A stretch of 26,345 bases of DNA from Actinomycetota bacterium (GTDB lineage Bacteria; Actinomycetota; Thermoleophilia; Solirubrobacterales; Thermoleophilaceae): NCBI GenBank assembly GCA_005885165.1, contig VAXR01000022.1:1-26345 (forward strand). The letters run 5' to 3'. How positions within the stretch are numbered: position 1 is the first letter of the stretch; every line of letters starts with the position of its first letter. Positions 22,155 through 26,345 of this stretch are shown in pieces. The position numbers and the translations under genes were made by a program. Below the pieces are notes generated by a model, which was not told where the DNA came from, made no database searches, and saw nothing but the letters and a program-made list of their open reading frames with translations.

Positions 22155-22276
22155 GCGCACCCGGGCACATCGAGCACGCAGCGGGCCGCTCCTATCTCCC
22201 TTTGTCCGCTCGCGTGCCTGCGCACGGCTCACGCGCCTACCCGTCCCGCTCATGCGCTCGCACAGGACGTCCGGGT

Positions 22277-22320
22277 CCGGTAATCGGTACTACCGGCCTC
22301 AGCGCTTCGGCAGCGCGCTG
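22277..22320. repeat. 44-bp direct repeat, outer copy
   Basis: This is identical over 44 bases to 22463-22506, with a 186-base period. The copy includes the last codons (SALPKR and stop) of the FG-GAP protein gene plus the terminator palindrome, and lies downstream of that gene on the minus strand. Confidence 0.9.
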
Positions 22321-22460
22321 TAACAGTGCCGTAACGAACTAAGCGAGGCAGCGATCCGGCCTCCTCCTTCGTCGCCCCAACGGGACCCGGCCGGGAGCCG
22401 CCGATCGGCACGAGCTGAGCGCGCTTGCGCCCCGGACTGAGCGGGGCGGCGACCGGGACG

Positions 22461-22484
22461 GGCCGGTAATCGGTACTACCGGCC
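22461..22484 (-). terminator. Hairpin abutting the FG-GAP gene stop codon
   Basis: GGCCGGTA and TACCGGCC form a perfect 8-bp stem with an 8-base loop, immediately after the TGA at 22485-22487. The outer duplicate at 22275-22298 keeps a 6-bp stem with one mismatch further out. The rest of the 330-bp gap 22155-22484 shows no gene; it lies between convergent genes. Confidence 0.6.
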
Positions 22485-22506
22485 TCAGCGCTTCGGCAGC
22501 GCGCTG
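22463..22506. repeat. 44-bp direct repeat, inner copy at the gene end
   Basis: This is the second copy of the 22277-22320 repeat. It overlaps the final codons of the FG-GAP gene and most of its terminator hairpin, so this is probably the original and the outer copy the duplicate. Confidence 0.9.
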
Positions 22507-25500
22507 ATCTGCACCGGGCTGCCCAGGGCCGAGATGTTGCCGGCGCGGTCGATGGTCCTGATCGCCACGTAGACGGTCCCGCGCGGGAGGTCCCACACGT
22601 TGAGGAGCTGCTTGCGCCCACCCTGGATCGGCACGCCGAGCCCGCGAACCCGATGCGCGCGTCTGAACGTGGCGAGGATGATCGGGTGCTTCGACCAGCG
22701 CACGTCGTACCGCGCGGCGCGCCCGGTCATGTAGTCGTCGCCCGGCGCGATGAACCTGACGAGGACCGTCCTCGTGCGACGCCGCCTCCCGCGCGCGCGG
22801 CGCGACGTCCCGATGTTCTTGACCACCTTGATCCGCTCGATCGCCGCGGGTCTCCGGGTGTCGAGCCCGTACAGGCCGCTGTTGTGCTCGTCGTGGCGGA
22901 AGTGCCACCAGCTGTTGTTGCGCGCGTCGTCGCCGGCGACCGACCAGCTGTAGAGGTAGCCCTCCCGCGTGACGGCGACGTAGCGCAGGTGACCGTTCAT
23001 GCGCGGATCGCCGACGGCGCCGGAGAAGCCGATCCACTGCCCGGTGTACTTGGGGAAGCCGGGCGCCTCGCCGCCGGCCGCGTCGTAGGCGTGGATGAAG
23101 TAATTGTCGTTGCCCTCCACCGCCTGGCGCGCGCTGGGGCCGCCGAGGTTCGCCACGATCGGCGACTCGTAGAAGGGGAAGCCGTCCTGGCGGCGCGGGA
23201 AGCCACTCAGCACCGAACCGTCCGCGAGGTTCCACGCCTTCTCGTAGACCTGCGGCACCGAGGCCTGGCCCGGAACCTGGAGCGCGGCCTCGATGGTCTC
23301 GATTCCGGTCTGGTTCTGGACGAGCTGCGGATGGCCCGAGCCGGTCAGGTCGCCGAGCACGGCCTGGCCGGTGAGCGTGATCGTGTGGGAGTCGCCCGAC
23401 GGCCGGTAGGGCGGGTTCGACGAGCAGTCGGCGCTCGCGCAGTCCGCGCTCATCGTCCGCTCAACCGATCCGTTGCCGTCGATCACCTCCGCCGGACCCG
23501 TTATGCCCGCGGTCATCACGCGGAGCTTGTGGCTGCCATCGAAGTCGCCGATCACCGCCGGGCTAGAGCTCTCGCCGACGAAGTCGATCGACTGGTCGTA
23601 ACAGAAGGCGCCTGTCTTGATCGCGACCGGCCAGTTGGGCATGTAGGGCCACGTCTTCGAGACGTCCGAGCCTGACGGCTGCACGCCGGCGAGTGACAGG
23701 CCGAGGTTCTCCGTGGACGTGCTCGCGCCGTTGCACTCGAAGCTCGGCACGAACACCTGCGGACGGCCCTTGTGAAGCACGTCCCCGACCGCGACGGGGT
23801 ACATGAGCTTGGCGTCGCGCTCGTAGTTCTTCGGATCGACCCCGTCGCGCGCGAAGTCCGCCTGCGGCAGCTTCACCTGCACCGGCCAGCCGGGCACCGC
23901 GCTCCCGTTCGGCCGCCAGGCGTACACGAAGCCGTCGAACGCGCTGAGGATGATGTCGAGCCGCTTGCCGCCCTCGAGCGGGGCGAGTACCGGGGCCAGC
24001 AGGCTGCCGCGGTCGGGCAGCTTCGTGTGCGGGTTCAGGCCGTGCGGGGTCGGGACGGGAAGCGTCCAGAAGCGTTTCTGCGTGTAGCGCGGGAAGCCCT
24101 TGAGCGGGTGGCCCGAGCGGTCCCACGCATAGAGGTCGCCGTTGAGCGAGTTCGCCACGATCTCGAGCCGGCCGTCGCCGAAGAGGTCACCAACCGCCGT
24201 GCCCGCGAGCGGATCGCGCACGTCGCGCAGCAGCTTGTTGCGGTAGGCGGGCGCCTTGTAGTTCTCGGGATTGCGGGGGTCGATCTTGCGGTCCGGGAGG
24301 CTGTGGACCGGGAACCCCTTCAGCTCCTTGCCGTTCGGGCGCAGCGCGTGGACGTCGCCGTCGTAGGTGGCAAACACGAGGTCGAGCTCGTGGTTCCCGG
24401 TCAGGTCCACGAAGCTCGGCGCGCCGCCCATCTCCGCGCCCACGTACTTCGGGAACCCGCGCCGCAGCGACGGGTCGTGGTGCAGGCCGACGGTCTTGCG
24501 GTCCTCCCCGCGCAGCCCGTTGGCGTCCTTCACGCGCAGCCGGATCGTCAGCGTGTACTGCTCGGGGCCGTCCGGCTGGAGCGTTCCGTTCGGCCGGTGG
24601 GAGTAGAACGACGAGGGGATCTTCGAGAGGTCGATCGTGCCGAGCACGCCCTGCTTGTCGTGGGTCACGGTGCCACGCGCGAAAGCGTGAAAAGAGCTGT
24701 CGGCCGGGTCGGCGCCCAGGGCGTACTCGAGCGTGTACGTGGCGGAGCCGCCGGAGTGGAAGCGGCTCGGCGCGAGCGAGCCCCCGACGGTGATCGTCCG
24801 CGTCCGCGCCGGATCGAAGTACTGGAACCACCGCGGGCTGATTAGGTCGGCGGTGGGCGGGATCTTCCCCGCCATGATCATCTTCGTCGCGGCGCCGACG
24901 TCCGGCCTGCCGTAGCCGTACTGGGTCGACCAGTTGTGGTGATCGGCGTCGGTCAGGCTGTTCGGGTTGCCGGGCCACTGCTGCGAGGTGGTGGGCGACT
25001 GCGTCTGCGGGATCACGGGCTGCGCCGTGTCCATCAGCACCTGCTTGATCTCGTTCGGCGTCAGGCGGGAGCCGATCCGGTGCCCGTCGACGGCGTTCAG
25101 CGCGGCCGACTGGGTCATTGCCAGCACCGACGCCATGAACGGCGTGGCGCCCGAGGTCGTGACCTCGCCGCCGGAGAAGACGTTGTGCGTGCCGTAGCTC
25201 GTGACGTTCGAGCGCGCACGGAACCAGGTCGTGGCGTTTGCGGCCGGCCCGCCCTTGTCCTCGAACAGCGAGTTGCCCGGTACGACGTGGTTCCACAACA
25301 TCCCGTCGGTGTGGTCCATCGAGTCGAAGTCGTTCGAGTCGAGCGAGAGCGCGACGCCCTTCCTGTACGCGTAGTCGATGGCGCGCTGGTTGAACGAGCT
25401 GTAGGCGTAGCCGACCACCACCGAGCTGATGGCGGTCGCGCCCAGGTCGGCCGCGTAGAGGATCGACTCGCCCCACTTGTCGGTGCGGCCGAGGCACTCC

Positions 25501-26345
25501 GGGCCCTGCTTGATCGGCACCACGCGGCAGTCGCGGCAGGCGCCGACGCCCGCGAACCCGTTGTTCGCCTCGCCGGCGATCAGCGAGAGCAGCCCGGGCG
25601 CGTGGCTGTACGAGGTGTCCTCGGTCTGCGGGTCGTTGTTGTTGCGCTCGAAGTTCCACCCGCTGATGTCGTTCGGGTAGCCGTTCCCGTCGTTGTCGAA
25701 GCGGCCGCCCGGCGGGCATGCGCCGAGCTGGCCATGCGTGATGCGGCAGTGGCCGAACACCGCGATCAGGTCCTCAGGCGAGAGGTACGGGGTCTTCGAC
25801 TGGCCGCCGATCGTGACCGCGTTGAGGTACGCGTGCTGCCCGTGGGCCGCGCACCCGCGCTGGGTGCCGTCCTCGTGCTTCGTGAACGGCGTCACGCCGT
25901 GCGGGCAGGGCGGGTTTACGCGGGGGTCGTTCGCGTAGTCGCGGATGTCGAAGTGGCCGTCGCCGTTGGCGTCGTACTTGCCCGCGCTCTTGCCGTTCGC
26001 CCGCTCCGGATAGGGGAGTTCGCGCCGGTTCAGGTAGATGTTGTCGAGCGAGTCGCGGATGTTGTTGTGCGAGTAGTTCACGCCGCCTTCGATGTAGGCG
26101 ACGAGCACGTCGGGGCGGCCGATGTTGCCCTGGTCCCAGGCCCCCGTGAAGTTGAGCCCGGCCATGTGGTTCGGGTCGCGCGCGAGCGGCGACCAGCACG
26201 GGAGGCCGTTGTCCGGGTGCGGCAGGCCCTTGGGGCCGAGAGGGGATACCGGGCAGTCGTTGCCGGTCTGCTGGCCGAAGAGGTCCCACTGATCGCCGTC
26301 GTCGCACCCCGTCGTCGAGTCGGTGATCGGGTCCATCGACTCGCA
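22485..26345 (-). CDS. Secreted subtilase-like protein with FG-GAP beta-propeller, 5' end missing
   Basis: The frame is open to the window edge, giving at least 1286 residues; the ATG at 26334-26336 is probably internal, as no signal peptide follows it. Numbering is from that ATG. Residues ~75-490 follow the peptidase S8 fold: VLVAYIEGGVNYSH, an EF-hand-like DANGDGHFDIRD (122-133), SYSHAPGLLSLIAGEANNG, SLDSNDFDS, and TTSGATPFMASVLAM. The catalytic Asp and His positions look replaced (Glu83 and Gly248), while Asn335 and Ser395 remain, so protease activity is doubtful. Residues ~500-615 are beta-rich. About 625-1130 hold some seven FG-GAP-like blades, with repeats such as AVGDLFGDGRLEIVANSLNG and the recurring LKGFP/PGFP. 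The C-terminus (~1165-1283) looks fibronectin III-like. It is likely an extracellular adhesion or binding protein. Confidence 0.85.
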   Translation of the reverse strand, partial: CESMDPITDSTTGCDDGDQWDLFGQQTGNDCPVSPLGPKGLPHPDNGLPCWSPLARDPNHMAGLNFTGAWDQGNIGRPDVLVAYIEGGVNYSHNNIRDSLDNIYLNRRELPYPERANGKSAGKYDANGDGHFDIRDYANDPRVNPPCPHGVTPFTKHEDGTQRGCAAHGQHAYLNAVTIGGQSKTPYLSPEDLIAVFGHCRITHGQLGACPPGGRFDNDGNGYPNDISGWNFERNNNDPQTEDTSYSHAPGLLSLIAGEANNGFAGVGACRDCRVVPIKQGPECLGRTDKWGESILYAADLGATAISSVVVGYAYSSFNQRAIDYAYRKGVALSLDSNDFDSMDHTDGMLWNHVVPGNSLFEDKGGPAANATTWFRARSNVTSYGTHNVFSGGEVTTSGATPFMASVLAMTQSAALNAVDGHRIGSRLTPNEIKQVLMDTAQPVIPQTQSPTTSQQWPGNPNSLTDADHHNWSTQYGYGRPDVGAATKMIMAGKIPPTADLISPRWFQYFDPARTRTITVGGSLAPSRFHSGGSATYTLEYALGADPADSSFHAFARGTVTHDKQGVLGTIDLSKIPSSFYSHRPNGTLQPDGPEQYTLTIRLRVKDANGLRGEDRKTVGLHHDPSLRRGFPKYVGAEMGGAPSFVDLTGNHELDLVFATYDGDVHALRPNGKELKGFPVHSLPDRKIDPRNPENYKAPAYRNKLLRDVRDPLAGTAVGDLFGDGRLEIVANSLNGDLYAWDRSGHPLKGFPRYTQKRFWTLPVPTPHGLNPHTKLPDRGSLLAPVLAPLEGGKRLDIILSAFDGFVYAWRPNGSAVPGWPVQVKLPQADFARDGVDPKNYERDAKLMYPVAVGDVLHKGRPQVFVPSFECNGASTSTENLGLSLAGVQPSGSDVSKTWPYMPNWPVAIKTGAFCYDQSIDFVGESSSPAVIGDFDGSHKLRVMTAGITGPAEVIDGNGSVERTMSADCASADCSSNPPYRPSGDSHTITLTGQAVLGDLTGSGHPQLVQNQTGIETIEAALQVPGQASVPQVYEKAWNLADGSVLSGFPRRQDGFPFYESPIVANLGGPSARQAVEGNDNYFIHAYDAAGGEAPGFPKYTGQWIGFSGAVGDPRMNGHLRYVAVTREGYLYSWSVAGDDARNNSWWHFRHDEHNSGLYGLDTRRPAAIERIKVVKNIGTSRRARGRRRRTRTVLVRFIAPGDDYMTGRAARYDVRWSKHPIILATFRRAHRVRGLGVPIQGGRKQLLNVWDLPRGTVYVAIRTIDRAGNISALGSPVQISALPKR

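Noticed and set aside
22155..22460. Possible attachment site or mobile element around the 44-bp repeats
   Set aside because: No integrase, transposase, terminal inverted repeats or tRNA end is present; a simple duplication of the gene end explains the repeats.

Overview
The window is high-GC DNA with tightly packed genes and many GTG starts. A short-form actinobacterial integration host factor (mIHF), a complete six-gene mce lipid-transport operon and a large subtilase-like/FG-GAP secreted protein together suggest an actinomycete, most likely of the Thermoleophilia/Solirubrobacterales type. That lineage call is inference; no rRNA gene or taxonomic marker is present.

Layout. (1) 1-567: the 3' end of a PLP-dependent aminotransferase of the 8-amino-7-oxononanoate synthase/KBL family (+), then a 342-bp gap holding two adjacent hairpins and what looks like a decayed AbiEi/DUF559 N-terminal fragment. 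(2) 568-2646: pyruvate kinase (-) and mIHF (+), divergent across a 303-bp regulatory gap. (3) 2647-2698: a strong two-way terminator hairpin. (4) 2707-21274: seventeen genes, all on the minus strand and mostly overlapping or nearly touching. In transcription order these are two MlaE/YrbE permeases, an MlaF/Mkl-type ATPase with a very acidic N-terminal extension, six Mce (MlaD-domain) proteins, an isoprenylcysteine-methyltransferase-like membrane protein, an MMPL/RND transporter, a membrane-anchored thioredoxin-like protein, a stand-alone B3/B4 (PheT-like) domain protein, an unknown protein, two small membrane proteins and a VOC-family protein. A 214-bp gap with a 16-bp-stem hairpin separates the methyltransferase from the RND gene, so the run may be two or more transcription units. 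(5) 21275-21428: a divergent promoter region. (6) 21429-22154: a glycine-rich predicted lipoprotein (+). (7) 22485-26345: the C-terminal ~1286 residues of a secreted subtilase-like/beta-propeller protein (-), incomplete at the window edge.

How the genes fit together. The yrbE-yrbE-mkl-mceA-F block should make a complete Mce ABC-type lipid importer: permeases, ATPase and six envelope-spanning substrate-binding/tunnel proteins. All six Mce proteins carry a pair of cysteines near the C-terminus, and the RND transporter carries cysteine pairs in its two predicted extracytoplasmic domains. The same strand also encodes a membrane-anchored thioredoxin-fold protein. I infer that this protein may make or repair disulfides in the lipid-transport machinery.

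Quality flags. mceC has an apparent one-base frameshift that replaces its normal C-terminus, including one of the paired cysteines. The lipoprotein gene has its ribosome binding site and best start in a different frame from its lipobox. Both could be sequencing errors or real mutations. No tRNA, rRNA, CRISPR array, insertion sequence or phage gene was seen.
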